From: Liolophura sinensis
Lineage: Eukaryota > Mollusca > Polyplacophora > Chitonida > Chitonidae
NCBI RefSeq assembly: GCF_032854445.1
Contig: NC_088297.1
Location: forward strand, 9,324,163-9,388,162
Length of the DNA stretch: 64,000 bases
Reading direction: 5' to 3'
In this document: positions 46,263 to 57,599 of the stretch, in pieces
Layout: every line of letters begins with the position of its first letter
Position numbering within the stretch: position 1 is the stretch's first letter
Notes under the pieces: generated by a model
Database searches by the model: none
What the model was told of the DNA's origin: nothing
What the model saw: the letters and a program-made list of their open reading frames with translations, nothing else
Position numbers and translations under genes: made by a program

Positions 46263-47384
46263 TCAGTTGAGGTGTTTACTACCCCCAAAGTGAGAATACA
46301 AACAGAAACAACGATAGATTCTGCGGATCTTGGAACGAATCTGATAACTTGTAAATATGACAATCAATGGATTTAGAGCTGATTGAAAGTAAGGCAAGTC
46401 CAACAAAATTTCACACATTAATTCTGGTATGCAGTTATTGCAGAATCCGTCCAAAGGAAACACAATGCAATATGGCAGCCAAAACACAAAGAATACCATG
46501 ACCATGAGGATGATCTTGAAACTGGAGGTGTTTCGAGAGCGCAACGTCTTGGGCGACTGGTTTTCGTGTTTGGGTGAAGTTTTCAAAGGTTCAAACGGCA
46601 TGGTGGAGAGCTCGATAATTCCACTTATCGTTGACATGTTCGTTAAGTTGTATCCGCTGTTTGAAGGTTGTTTCCGGGGTATCTGTGGCCTTCTTTTTAG
46701 CGTCCGCACCAAAATAACGTTCATTGCACCAAGGGCTAACAATGGAATAAAGTAGGCGACCGTTACCTGTAATATATCGAATACTTTGACACGAAAGATA
46801 ACATTGGGACAAGTGGTTTGGAATGGCTCGACATCGAAGGGCAAGTGCTTCATCAGTAAATATGGTATCCATATTAGAAACCCGACAATCCACACTGCTA
46901 GGGATACCCGCATTGCACGATTCGTTCGGAACTGAGAACGGTACTTGAGCGGGGCTCTCACACAGCGGTATCGGTCATAGCCCATGGCCAGAAACAGCAA
47001 CATGGATACAGAAGTCAAACCGAAGTCCAGAAGTTTCCACAGCACGCAGGACACCGGCGACCAGGTGGAGAAGTACGAACGCGTGACATTGATAGGCACA
47101 AGAACGACTCCTACCAAGAGATCGGTGATCGCCACGGACACAGCGTAAGTCGAGAAACCAGACACAGACGAGCTGGGATCTCGCCACAGGCAGATGATGA
47201 CCACAAGATTTGCTGGAATCGCCAGAATAGATAAACCGATCCCGTGAACCCTCTCCCAGAGAATGAGATCTGTGATCTGGCTCTGGGGGTCTTCGTAGAG
47301 AGATGTGGTTGAGTTAATATTGGAGCCGTTGGTTGGATCAATTTCCGCCATCGACGATGACATCGTTTCTACCGTTTCGGACAA
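46263..47384 (-). CDS. Class A (rhodopsin-like) GPCR, aminergic type, intronless
   Basis: 373 residues from ATG to stop in one exon, with seven hydrophobic segments. Class-A landmarks: Asn59 (1.50, in AN rather than GN), Asp88 in AITDLLVG (2.50), Cys113 paired with Cys192, Asp137-Arg138-Tyr139 (DRY), Pro214 (5.50), FWLPY with Trp302 and Pro304 (6.48, 6.50), and Asn338-Pro339 (7.49-7.50). Asp120 is 17 residues before the DRY Asp, i.e. position 3.32, the amine-binding Asp, and Tyr332 sits at 7.43. These suggest a biogenic amine, histamine or muscarinic-like receptor; the ligand cannot be named. Position 7.53, usually Tyr of NPxxY, is Val342. Two N-glycosylation sites (Asn19, Asn24) lie in the N-terminus. 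It lies antisense between the two copies of the A/B/C gene. Confidence 0.9.
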   Translation of the reverse strand: MSETVETMSSSMAEIDPTNGSNINSTTSLYEDPQSQITDLILWERVHGIGLSILAIPANLVVIICLWRDPSSSVSGFSTYAVSVAITDLLVGVVLVPINVTRSYFSTWSPVSCVLWKLLDFGLTSVSMLLFLAMGYDRYRCVRAPLKYRSQFRTNRAMRVSLAVWIVGFLIWIPYLLMKHLPFDVEPFQTTCPNVIFRVKVFDILQVTVAYFIPLLALGAMNVILVRTLKRRPQIPRKQPSNSGYNLTNMSTISGIIELSTMPFEPLKTSPKHENQSPKTLRSRNTSSFKIILMVMVFFVFWLPYCIVFPLDGFCNNCIPELMCEILLDLPYFQSALNPLIVIFTSYQIRSKIRRIYRCFCLYSHFGGSKHLN

Positions 47385-48589
47385 GCGTCCAGCTTTGCTT
47401 GCATCAGTGCATGTCAGTATTTTCCATAAAAGTTTATCTGTAAGAGATTTCCTTTCCAGCTCTTTACCTGTTCCCCTTTACAACTTTCCGAAATACACTT
47501 TCCAGAGTTCTAGAAAGTCATAACTTTGAACAGCGGTAGCTCTTCGCCATACTCTTTTAGAGTTCAAAAAAATTGCAACGCTGTTACTACGTTTTGGTTA
47601 GTCAGACATCAATTAAAAGGTATGTCCGTCTTCATAAAGACATGAGGTTCAGTTGAAGTTGAACAAGCCGTTTGTTGGTTCAGTATTGACATCGCCATCA
47701 TTTCTGTCCATTGGTATACTGTTCTCGAATCCAATGGTAAACCAAATTTCCATGAATGACTTGAGGATTCGCCTCTCCACTTTTCCATCGGACCTGACCT
47801 GTCCTTTTAAAAAAATTCGAAGAGTCTGGAGATCTGTTATTAGGTAGATGGTTTTGTTAGTAAACCCGTCAACTGAAAGTAAGTGAAGTACACCCTCTAC
47901 CTCTTCAACCAAAAATAGCGTTATCTGTAATATATTAATGATTGATTAAACATTAATGGCCTTAGTGGATGAATTTGTGTTAATGTGAATGCTTGTTGTG
48001 TGAATGTTTAAACAGGGAAAATATAATAATATGTACAGACCACTCCACAGATGGAAACCTCATATTTGAATGGTGGAAAGCAGCCGTGCTTCAAACTAGT
48101 GTACAAACGTTATTACACGGATTCTGTTTACATGGACAACAAGTTACAAGTTATTGTATATCCCCGAGGTGGCAAACATTGTTTCCTGGTGGGGTACATT
48201 ATTCTGGGCTAATGGATGTGCGGGTGTAATTTTATCTCAGTTATTGCGATGGTAGCCGAGTTTTCAATGCTCGTCTCATGTCATCAGGACATTATTGACA
48301 AGATCATGTGATGACCCCATGTGCGTGCATTACACATCTGCATTCAGTCAGTGTTAACGAAAAATATAACATAAAATGAAATCTGGACTTTCACTCGCTA
48401 AAACACACAAGGTACGGGTTCAAGTCCGGCTTTAAAATATGAAATTTGTAGAGTTCCCGGTTCTTACTGCTTGTTTTTTTTTCGGGCTGACAATAAGCGA
48501 TTGACCACGATTTACCATGGGCACTTCGGTTTCCTTCAGCCTGAAGACTGATCCCAAAATTACAAATTTTTCGGAATGATTTTAAAGAA
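47385..48589. other. GPCR upstream region; no gene assigned
   Basis: Presumably holds the GPCR promoter and 5' UTR. A minus-strand open frame at 47649-47912 (87 codons) has normal-looking composition, but I cannot place it in a family and see no clear splice context. Confidence 0.35.
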
Positions 48590-48942
48590 TACACGAAAAG
48601 TTACAATAAAACGAAGGTTCTAAGGAACATGAAGAAAGGCGTAGCAAAAGAATAATTATATTGTTTTTTCGTGTTTGAGGCATATTTTTTATTTATTAAA
48701 AACCCCTCAATTTATGCACATTTTCCGTCAATGGTCGGAAATATTCAGAAATGACGTCATCGATAAACACACCGGGAACGCGGGACAAGCTTATCGCCCC
48801 CAATTTGGGCTCTTTACCAACAAAAATTGTTTTGACAGCTGTCATCGTTGACGTCACTACAACAGGCTACTTAATTTCCGGACTGACCATCTATACTCCG
48901 TTTTATGAAATATAAACCAAGCGTTTCATGTACACTTTAAAT
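48590..48942 (+). repeat. Dispersed repeat, copy 2
   Basis: Matches 1981-2490 in the same orientation; key shared blocks are 'catcgttgacgtcact', 'ggctacttaatttccgga' and 'aagcgtttcatgta'. It lacks the AT expansion. Confidence 0.6.
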
Positions 48943-50399
48943 AATAATCAAATAAATAAATAAATAAATAAAATTATGTCATCACTGCTGTACACTTCGC
49001 TGTATACGTGTGTATACGTGTGTATTGTATCTGAAATACTTTCACATATTTTTGTTAAAAATACCAGAATTGATTCGAGAAATGCAGAAATACATTGGAG
49101 TTTTGGAATCTCAAGGTGGGCTTTATTCACAATCTTGAAACTGCTGAGCGCTACACCTGAAAATAAGTAATAGATTCATTTGGTGTTTTGGACCTTGCTT
49201 GCAATAGTTTCCCTGCTTGCGTTTTTCAATGTCAATGATTTTTCAAACGATTGCATGAGCCTATTCGCTTTTTTCAACCAGAGCAGCAGGCACTTCGAAT
49301 CAAGAAAAATATAGTCTGGCAGTTGTAATTTTCCCGTTAAAAGCAATTATCACATCAGTGGAGTTTATTAGTTTAAGCCTTTATTTATAAAAAAAAGCCT
49401 GAAAATTTGACCGACATGAATCCATTACAAGATATCCCTGGTCTAGAATGACCAAGATGTTGTGTCTGTTTAAGCGGTTGCCCTGACTGGACCCTGACTT
49501 GGTGTGTATACGGAACAACTTCGCCAAGGTCGCCTTCTTTGTCTTCCTGTCCACATGCTTGCTCGCACAAGTGCAAGACAGTTCTTCCAAACCCGCTAAA
49601 ATTCACATATGGTCATTCAACATGTTTAGACCGTCATTTCCATCATTTGGAGCATTTTCCAACTGAGGACAAAAGATTGATAAGGTCCATTTGTTAGTCG
49701 TATCATCTGTTGTAAGGTTGAAACGATGACGCTACAGTATGTTAAATGAGAACAAAACATAAAAATGGTGTCAAAATTAGATGAACGAGCATCAAACTTA
49801 TCTGCCAATATGATCTTACTATTTTTTTTTTTTTTTTTTTTTGCAAGAGAAAATGACACTTGAAAAATATTTTGGATGGTGGTTATTTGGTGCCACCATT
49901 TGGTATTTATCATCGTTGCATAATAACGTTCGGAATAATGATGTGATGCATGTCTAATAAAATTATTTGAATGTAAATATGTTGTTTATACCCAAACATA
50001 TGCATTGAATCTGAATTTTGGTAATATTTACGAATATATCAAAAATATAAATATGACCAACATCCAAGCTGACTTCGTTGGCTTAAAAAAAACTTTAGTG
50101 CAAATATATTTATTAAATATGTGTTACATCCTCATTTATAACTCATTCCTCATTTGTGCACTGTCTGTGTTGTTTTTTTCTTTGCATTTATATTTCAGCA
50201 TGGGTACACTACGGGTCCCAGTTGCGCACGGTTAGTGTTTTTTTAGCGAGGGTGGGGGTGGGGGGGGGATGAAGCTACTGGTAGTTGTTTCAGACAGTGT
50301 GTATATTTTGTTTTTCTATAAGAGATGCCCTTGAAATTAAAAAGTCAGTTCGTCATATGGTTTCAACTTAACCATATGGCAATTTAGTCACCATCTGCA
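48943..50399. other. Spacer without recognised gene
   Basis: A short AAAT run (48948-48972), a poly-T run (49819-49842) and a G-rich stretch near 50254-50268. The minus-strand open frames at 49381-49606 are not recognised. Confidence 0.4.
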
Positions 50400-51200
50400 C
50401 TTACGGTAGACCGCTTCGGTGGTCAAATAGTTTAAGCGTCCGCCTCGATCGAAGTCGGCCGGGATACCCGGAATCTTACCAAATTTAAGATCCCGTACCA
50501 AAGACTTTAAAATGGTACTTGTTGCTACCTCGCTTGGCGCTCAGCACTGAGAGATTAGAGCCACGAAACAGGGCTGGTTGGTCCGGTGTCAGTATATAAT
50601 GTGACATAACGATGACTGTAAAGGACTACACAGCACCTGTCTAAGACATATTTTAATCAAAAGCAGGATAGTCAAGCTTTCTGAAAAGTATCATACTTTA
50701 TTATTTTAATGAGATTTCACCGAATAACTGAAGACTATAAAGGGAAACACAACACCTGACTAAAACATATTTCAATCGAAAGCAGGATAGTCAAGCTTTC
50801 TGAAAAGTATCATATTTTATTATTTTAAAGAGATCTCACTGAATGACGTGTAGAAGAAAATGACAATGCTGCACAATTGACTGTTGTGAATCAAGGCAGC
50901 CATCTTGAGAATATTATCTAAGCAAACACATTGCTGTCAGATTTCGCGGCATAAGCTGTGACGTAGCATTTACCCATTCACTCCATGAAGTGTCAAATGA
51001 TAACACAGAAACAGCATTCTAATGTCTAATGTTTGGTGCCTTCGGCGTGATACTTCATTGGCGGCAGCACTCTTCAGCTTCATGGACTCGCCGTAAGAGG
51101 CAGAGAATATGTACATACACATAATGACTCCTCGTCGTCATATGACTGAAAAAATTGTTAAGAATGACGTTAAAACTGAAGCATACACATGCATACAAGC
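50400..51200 (+). mobile_element. SINE family 3, split by a roughly 415-bp insertion
   Basis: The head and middle at 50400-50605 ('gcttcggtggtcaaatagtt', 'gactttaaaatggtacttgt', 'gcttggcgctcagcactgag', 'tccggtgtcagtata') and the 3' half at 51022-51200 ('ggtgccttcggcgtgatact', 'cgtcgtcatatgactgaaaa', 'gttaagaatgacgttaaa') are contiguous in the intact copy at 39785-40110. Confidence 0.82.
50606..51021. mobile_element. Insertion in the SINE, with an internal 115-bp tandem duplication
   Basis: Two adjacent units starting near 50615 and 50731 share 'gcaggatagtcaagctttct' + 'gaaaagtatcata' and flanking sequence. The remaining ~170 bp are unique. No terminal repeats or target duplication could be fixed by eye. 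Confidence 0.65.
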
Positions 51201-52255
51201 ATGCTTACGTGTAGGCCTACACGGGGTGAGGTGAGACCTGCATGTATCTAGGCCTACTGGCACCAGTTGGCAAGATCAACTGTATAAACCGTATGAAAAT
51301 AATTAAAACAAAGGGTCAGTTAATGACTTATAAGTGAAAGAAAATACACACAATAAAGCATATAAGTGCTATCTGGACACTGCATTTATCTATCATAGCA
51401 ATGCGCTAACGCGCGTATCAACGAATGAAGTAATGACTGCTCCCTGGCTATTGAGGTTGGAACTCTCCTGTGTTTAAACAGATGTGGATTGCAGCGGTTG
51501 GCCGACACACCGAAAATTATGCATGCTTTATTTGATCTCAAAAATAACCGCAAATATTCGTCTATGTGTTTTCAGTTCCACTGACACGGGCTTTATTGGT
51601 AAGTATTATATAACAGTAACGTGATTTGGTTATGAAAAAAGATAAACTGATCCCTGTGAAGGCGGAAAAATGGTGTTGACGTTGGATGCTTTGTTCGACA
51701 ATGGCGGTCGGTTCGATGCTAATGAAGTATTCAGAAAGAGGCTGCGATTTACATATACGCTTCTCCCCTCAAATCGGGCGTTTTAGAAGACTTAGGTGCT
51801 GTTAAGGGCTAAAAAAAGGTTCATCTCTCCCTGCAGAGTTCAGCATACTTCAATCAGATATTCCAGATTCACGTACTGGGTGTGTTTCATCTTTACTACA
51901 TATAGGGTACATGTACATGTACATATACATGTAGGCCGTTCACGTTGTGCATGAGCGAATACCTGTAACAGCTACAACTTCTTTACACCATCGCCCACCT
52001 CCCTACCCGACACAGACACACGCCGTTTATAATTGTAATGCACTTTACACTAACAGCTGGGCACGATGAAAAACTAACGCAGATATTACCTTGCAATAGG
52101 TAATTTAACCCTTAGGTCAGGCATCCTGGGTGTAGTTAAGGTGTGAACGACATAGGTAAAAAATAGAGGGAATTTCTAAACAAATATTAGGTGTTGAAGG
52201 TCCAAATTACACATGCAGGATGGAAAATAACCAGCTAATCAGTAAGTCAGTAGGG
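51201..52255. other. Spacer without recognised gene
   Basis: Nothing coding recognised. A short alternating 'acatgtacatgtacatatac' run is at about 51908-51930. Confidence 0.4.
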
Positions 52256-52258
52256 CAT

Positions 52259-52544
52259 TGATTACATATACTATCACAGCCCTGTTTTGTTCCATAAGCT
52301 TACGTTGAACACTCCTGTATTTCTCGTATTGTCCTCAATATAATAATGCTGATGGTCAAATAATGTGTCTGTTCCCGGGGTCATGTGCAGAAATAAAGCG
52401 TGGATCCTATGGAGAAATGGACCTGGAATAGGGACAGACACATTAATTTGCTATCAGCAGTAGCATATTGAGGACATAACAGGAAGTACAGAGGCATTCA
52501 CTGTAAACTTATGGAACACAGGGCTGTGATAGTATATGTAATCA
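52259..52544. mobile_element. Long foldback element, arms about 120-130 bp
   Basis: Left arm from 'gattacatatactatcacag' + 'ccctg' and right arm ending 'cagggctgtgatagtatatg' + 'taatc' are inverted copies. Internal matches include 'tgttccataagcttac'/'gtaaacttatggaaca', 'tgtcctcaatat'/'atattgaggaca' and 'taatgtgtctgttccc'/'gggacagacacatta'. The unpaired centre is about 45 bp. Confidence 0.85.
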
Positions 52545-53659
52545 CAGCCCTGTAGACTTTGCTAATAAGTCTAATTGGCATTTCAGGAGTCTCACACAGG
52601 TTTATTCGAGATAGGGTGGGAGCTCTTGCAAACTAAGGTGACTGAAAGGTGTTATTTTACTGTAGCTGCTAGTGGTGCCTCCGAGCCAACAGACCCGACT
52701 GTGACGTAATATTTTCAGTCTAGCAACCACCGCATTATCATCTGGCACAGGGGGCTGTTTCTCATAAGTGTCTTAATTTTACAATGGCATAGGGAAATTC
52801 AGGCCTCGAAAATTCAAAAATTTATTTTACCTGAAAAAAGGTTACGTACAAAAAGACTCTAGGCGACCCATATTTCGTTGAATAAAAATTATTTGCTTAA
52901 CCGATAGGTAACGCAAAAGGGTTACCCTGGTTTCAGTTGTGGCACCTTGTAGATGCGATTTGGTCCAGTCGTGGATTCCCTCTGGCTTAACATGTCGTTA
53001 GATATTCATTTTGTGAACGTAAGAAATTTCGTTAGCGTAGTACGACAAATAGAATAGACGGCAAAATTGCACCTTTCATCGAACACCGTCTGGCCTCGTG
53101 TGTTTTTTTTTCGGCCAGGAGTTGGGCGCCCACTTTACGTCTGAACAAAGTTATTTTGCCCTCGGCGTTCACTTCATCTGAGAAATCATCTTTAAACCAC
53201 AACGTTTTGAAAGTTTTTACAGAGATGGTACATTTCAATGACATGCTGCCATTTGCAAAGCACTTTCTGCACATTATCCATATAAACCTTAGTCTCATAA
53301 CCAGTTCCATGCTGTCTTTACATGCACACGGAGTGCTCATCAGCTGATACAGTTGAAATTGCACATGTGAACAGGATGAATTATTACCCTTGAAATCTTA
53401 AATTAACTCCCTTGTTTAGAACTCTTTTGGCAGTGGAATTTGGGCAAAGCCCCTGCTGCGGCTGCAGTAGTGCGTTGATATGATTATGTTTTTAAGGTTA
53501 TGGTTACTTTTTTGCATGAATGAAAAAATTTTACGCGATTTTAATCTACTCGCGCGAAAAAAAATCAGAAGTAGTCGAACCAATTTAATGGCAACCAACA
53601 AAATGAAGGCCCACGCACACATACGTGCATTGTAGGTTGTTAAGCACGTAAAATTACAG

Positions 53660-53841
53660 TGGATCTATTTGGAGAATATAAACCCCGTAAAACGATTTCG
53701 GGGCATCTCCAGCGGTCTAGTATCGCAAAGGTTCGTGGCCCCTGGACCGTTACCTTTGATGCTGAAACAGTGGACAGACGGCCATACTACTTTCACATTC
53801 CTTACGAAGCCTATGATCAGGATGATCCTTTAAGAACTTGA
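53660..53841 (+). other. Possible terminal exon, product not recognised
   Basis: After the acceptor-like 'cgtaaaattacag' a phase-1 entry gives VDLFGEYKPRKTISGHLQRS and ends ...FHIPYEAYDQDDPLRT, stop at 53841 (about 61 residues). Composition is protein-like. The pyrimidine tract is weak. It could be a further alternative tail of the upstream gene copy or unrelated. I do not recognise a domain. Confidence 0.3.
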
Positions 53842-54080
53842 TAAGAAATTTTAATTAGTAAAATTATGTGAAGTTTTAGTGTTTACAACATAAACACGAA
53901 AAAATGTTGAGTTTTTAAATTTTTTCAAGACTGTTTCTTAAAGAAAATTAGCTAGATAACCCCCAGAGATAGAGTTTTAGTTCAGTATTCAGTGCATGAT
54001 ATTCTAATTAACAATTTAATAATGCTAAGCACTTCTGTTCACATTTATTTAACTACATGTAGCTATGTTTTTCTTTGCAG

Positions 54081-54295
54081 TTTCTGGCTTCAAACTGGGT
54101 GTTAAACAGACTGAGAGATTCTACTTGGAATTGACGGCTCTATAATAACCATGGGAGTGACACTGGAGCGAGTACAAAACAAATTTGCCTGTATAATTGG
54201 AGAACTCTGCAGTGAGCCTGTCATCTTGTCACAGTTCGCAATATGGGTGGACCTGAGGATAGCAGAGTACAAGGCTAAAGGAGCTATATCATTAG
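54081..54295 (+). CDS. Head exon A2 (coding part 54151-54295), paralogue of A1
   Basis: Acceptor 'ttttctttgcag'; donor 'attag|gtaatg'. ATG 54151 sits in ACCATGG, a good Kozak context, and an in-frame TGA lies upstream in the exon. It encodes 48 residues identical to A1 except D/V, S/A and Y/A, and ends in phase 1. The 5' leader part of the exon is unlike A1's, while the coding part is conserved, as expected for a duplicated coding exon. The end of this exon and its donor are reiterated downstream (54256-54812). Confidence 0.82.
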
Positions 54296-54812
54296 GTAAT
54301 GTGTAAGGATAGCAGAGTACAGGGCTAAAGGAGCTATATCATTAGGCAATGTGTAAGGATAGCAGAGTACAAGGCTAAAGGATCTATATCATTAGGTAAT
54401 GTGTAAGGATAGCAGAGTACAAGGCTAAAGGCGCTATATCGTTAGGTAATGTACAAGGATAGCAGAGTACAAGGCTAAAGGAGCTATATCATTAGATAAT
54501 GTATAAGGACAGCAGAGTACAAGGCTAAAGGAGCTAGATCATTAGGTAATGTATGAGGATAGCAGAGTACAAGGCTAAAGGAGCTAGATCATTAGGTAAT
54601 GTATGAGGATAGTTGAGTACGAGGCTAAAGGAGCTGTATCAGTAGGTAATATATGAGGATAGCAGAGTACAAGGCTAACAGGACTATAACATTAGGTAAT
54701 GTGTAAGAATAGCAGGCAGAGTACAAGGCTGAAGGAGCTATATCATTAGGTAATGTATAAGGACAGCAGAGTACAAGGCTAAAGGAGCTAGATCATTAGG
54801 TAATGTACTGGG
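54256..54812 (+). repeat. 50-bp minisatellite derived from the exon A2 3' end and splice donor
   Basis: About 11 units of 'ggatagcagagtacaaggct' + 'aaaggagctatatcattagg' + 'taatgtgtaa', starting at 54256, 54306, 54356 and so on. The first unit is the exon itself. Every unit repeats the last codons plus 'ag|gtaatg'. An isolated extra unit is at 55078-55115. Confidence 0.95.
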
Positions 54813-55332
54813 ATATTCATTAGCTAATCCATGAGTAAATAGTTCATTTTATATTGGATATTTTTGATTAATTCAGATGCAGGTAGTTGCTTGATTTTTG
54901 TACCATTGGTAGAGATTTGGTCTCAAGGAGTCTGAAAATACTTATTAAATATCTAATACTCCTCTATCAACAATTATCCCTAAATTTTGGGGGAAATCAC
55001 AGCACTGATGGCACCCATCTATAGACAAGCCTTGTCTCGGTACCATAGGATCACGTAGAAAGGCACGTGATCTCTAATGATATGAGGGTAGCAGAGTACA
55101 AGGCTAAAGGGGCTACCCGTTTGCGCTGTCTGGTGTGTGGAAGTCCATTTGTCTTCTTCCTCAAAAATGGTGTGCTTATATGTGTGTGAACAACTGGCTA
55201 ATGGTCAGTGTGTCAGCCTGAGTATTGGTCAGTATTACCGATACTGACTGCCAGCATACTCAAACAGTCTTGTCTATGGCATTATACAACGTGTAGTGGA
55301 CAAATAAATTCATGTACTTTATGTGTTTGCAG

Positions 55333-56034
55333 ATTGCTCAGGAGAAGACCCAGAGCCAGGGTGGTTAAATGGTCACAGACTGCATCGAAAAAATGAGTCA
55401 CGGGACAGAATGGTGGCGAGAACGCCTGTGCGGAAGTCCTTGTCACGACCGATGGGTCATCCTTCCTCCATGCACTCGTCACCTGTGTCTCTGTATGACC
55501 AGTCCCCAGCCAGCAGCCAGGTAGATTCAGATCAGGGCTTTTTAGGGGAAACCCGCCTCTCACCAAATTTAATGGTCATCAAAGACGAACCCACTGACGG
55601 GACGGCAAGCACAGGTGTTTATCCCACCGGCATTCACGCCCATGGGGCAGTGACGCCAACACGCAAAAGGCCAGCGTCAGAAACAGTGTCTCAGGCAGAC
55701 AGCAGTTTTTATGAGCAACAGAACACCTCAGTACATTCCCCGTCAAAAGTTCAAAGACTCTCGTCAACAGGTGAAAGTCCTCACCCAGGTGACACAACAT
55801 CAAATCAAAGCCTCATGTCCATAATAAGTGGTGAGATCGACGAAGGAAACCAGACCGCAGGAAACCTGAACGATCGGGATATTGACATTATTCTGGACTA
55901 TGAGAGCAAAAACACATTTCCAGCTCAAAGAGAAGATAACTCTGTCAGTGCAGCATCCCGATTACCAGAAGCATCATCCAGTTCCACGGCAGACATCGGT
56001 GATACATTTAGTCAGGAGGGTAGCAGCAATACAG
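55333..56034 (+). CDS. Exon B2: Ser-rich linker with SUMO-type motif, paralogue of B1
   Basis: Acceptor 'atgtgtttgcag'; donor 'acag|gtgagg'. 702 nt, phase 1 to phase 1. Spliced to A2 it reads DCSGEDPEPGWLNGHRL. It then carries a Ser-rich stretch with SLSRPMGHPSSMHSSPVSLY, LMVIKDEPTDG (IKDE, a consensus sumoylation motif), TPTRKRPASE (basic), SPSKVQRLSS, QSLMSIISG, and a Ser/Ala-rich end. Landmarks match B1 in order, while the intervening sequence has diverged, which points to selection on the short motifs. No folded domain recognised. Confidence 0.82.
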
Positions 56035-57257
56035 GTGAGGGTTGACAACCTTATTTCTACACAGTCCACATATCACCTTTGCCTTTGTTTAAGCTAATAC
56101 ACCCATGGAAAGATTTTGGGCTACTCCTGTGAAAACTTTAGGCAGCCATTCATGTACGAGTGTGTACATTAACTTTGTGTGCCCAAGAAATTCTGCATGC
56201 TAAGTAGCCAATATCACGAGAAATTTCAGTGCTACAGGTATACCCTAGAAGTTCCCTAGTTACTGGGTGACAACAGTGAACACAGCTCAAAGGCCATCGT
56301 TAAAAATATTTTTGTTAGGCATAGCCTGACTGACCCTACAAGAAAGGGCGCTCCACTAATACATAATTTAATTTGATTTTGATAGAAGTGTTGTTTTTAA
56401 TTTTCTCTTAATGCTCATTTGTGTAAAACCTCAATAAAATAACAATAATAATAATGAGAACGATTTCCACGGCCTACTGAGCTCTACCTGTGCTCTTTTT
56501 AGTCTGGTTTCGCCCAACAAAGTATGGTGTAAGGATTTCCTATACGCCTTGTGATTTGCCAGGTCTGTTATCATCATACGCTACATGCAGATATTTACCT
56601 GAAAGAATGACCATGTAAGATGTCTTGGCACGTAAGATGTCTTGGCACGTAAACTGTGAGCCCGAAATGTTTCAAACTATTTCACATTTCACTGTAAGGT
56701 GTGCAACAGAATGTATTTTGGAGAGACTGTTTAAACTTATCTCCATTTTCGAGGGAAAAGGGCATTGCTTGACAGCATAAATTCTTGGTACATGTACTAA
56801 GGTACTTTTCAGAAGCCGTGATAAATTACTTGGGAGAAAACAAAGGCAAATGTGTGTTTGTGGACTTTGATGTTGTATGTGTGTTCATTTGAAATACGTG
56901 TACATGTACATGTACATGTACAGCAAGGCTTCAGGCAACCTGTCTTCACATACACAGACATGCGATAGATTATTTCACAATCTCATTAAATCTCATTATG
57001 AAAGAGCTACTTTTGATTTTTTGCACCTTTTTAATTGGATTTTAGAAGCAAATCTACATGGGCTGACAAATTTCAGGGCTTTCCAGAAAATATATTTTAT
57101 CATTCTATAAAGAATAAAGCTCTCAGATTGGGCTTGGATGAATCATCTTGCAAACATGTGAGAAGGTCGAATGACAGTACAGCAAGATTTCAGGCAGCGT
57201 TTTTACAGGCTTACAGAGGTACACATGTACATGATGGTGTCCTGTATTCACACAGCA
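56035..57257. other. Intronic spacer, no gene seen
   Basis: No recognisable exon or repeat family; 'tacatgtacatgtacatgta' at about 56899-56919 is low complexity. Confidence 0.4.
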
Positions 57258-57258
57258 T

Positions 57259-57580
57259 GTGACACCCCAGAGACTACATGTGACACACCAGAGACTACAT
57301 GTGACACACCAGAGACTACATGTGACACACCAGAAACTACATGTGACACACCATATACTACGTATGACACACCAGAGACTACATGTGACACACCGGAGAC
57401 TACATGTGACACACCAGAGACTACACGTGACACTCCAGAGACTACATGTGACACACCAGAGACTACATGTGACACACCAGAGACTACATGTGACACACCA
57501 GAGACTACACATGACACACCAGAGACTACGTATGACACACCAGAGACTACACGTGACACTCCAGAGACTACATGTACATT
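57259..57580 (+). repeat. 21-bp minisatellite, about 15 units
   Basis: The unit 'acatgtgacacaccagagac' + 't' encodes (CDTPETT)n in one frame. Because it is 7 codons long and stop-free it leaves several other frames open too (for example VVSGVSH on the reverse strand). I regard the open frames as by-products. Confidence 0.95.
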
Positions 57581-57599
57581 GAAATGAAAACATTGTCAG

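Noticed and set aside
46429-47341. Other-frame open frames over the GPCR
   Set aside because: Shadows of the 373-codon receptor frame, without motifs.
49381-49606. Minus-strand frames containing 'GRTVLHLCEQ', considered as an ankyrin repeat
   Set aside because: Only one short block resembles ankyrin; the following residues do not, and there is no splice support.
57123-57593. Repeat proteins (CDTPETT)n, (LHVTHQR)n, (VVSGVSH)n and (CSLWCVT)n
   Set aside because: One 21-bp array produces all of these on both strands; there is no start, splice or domain context.
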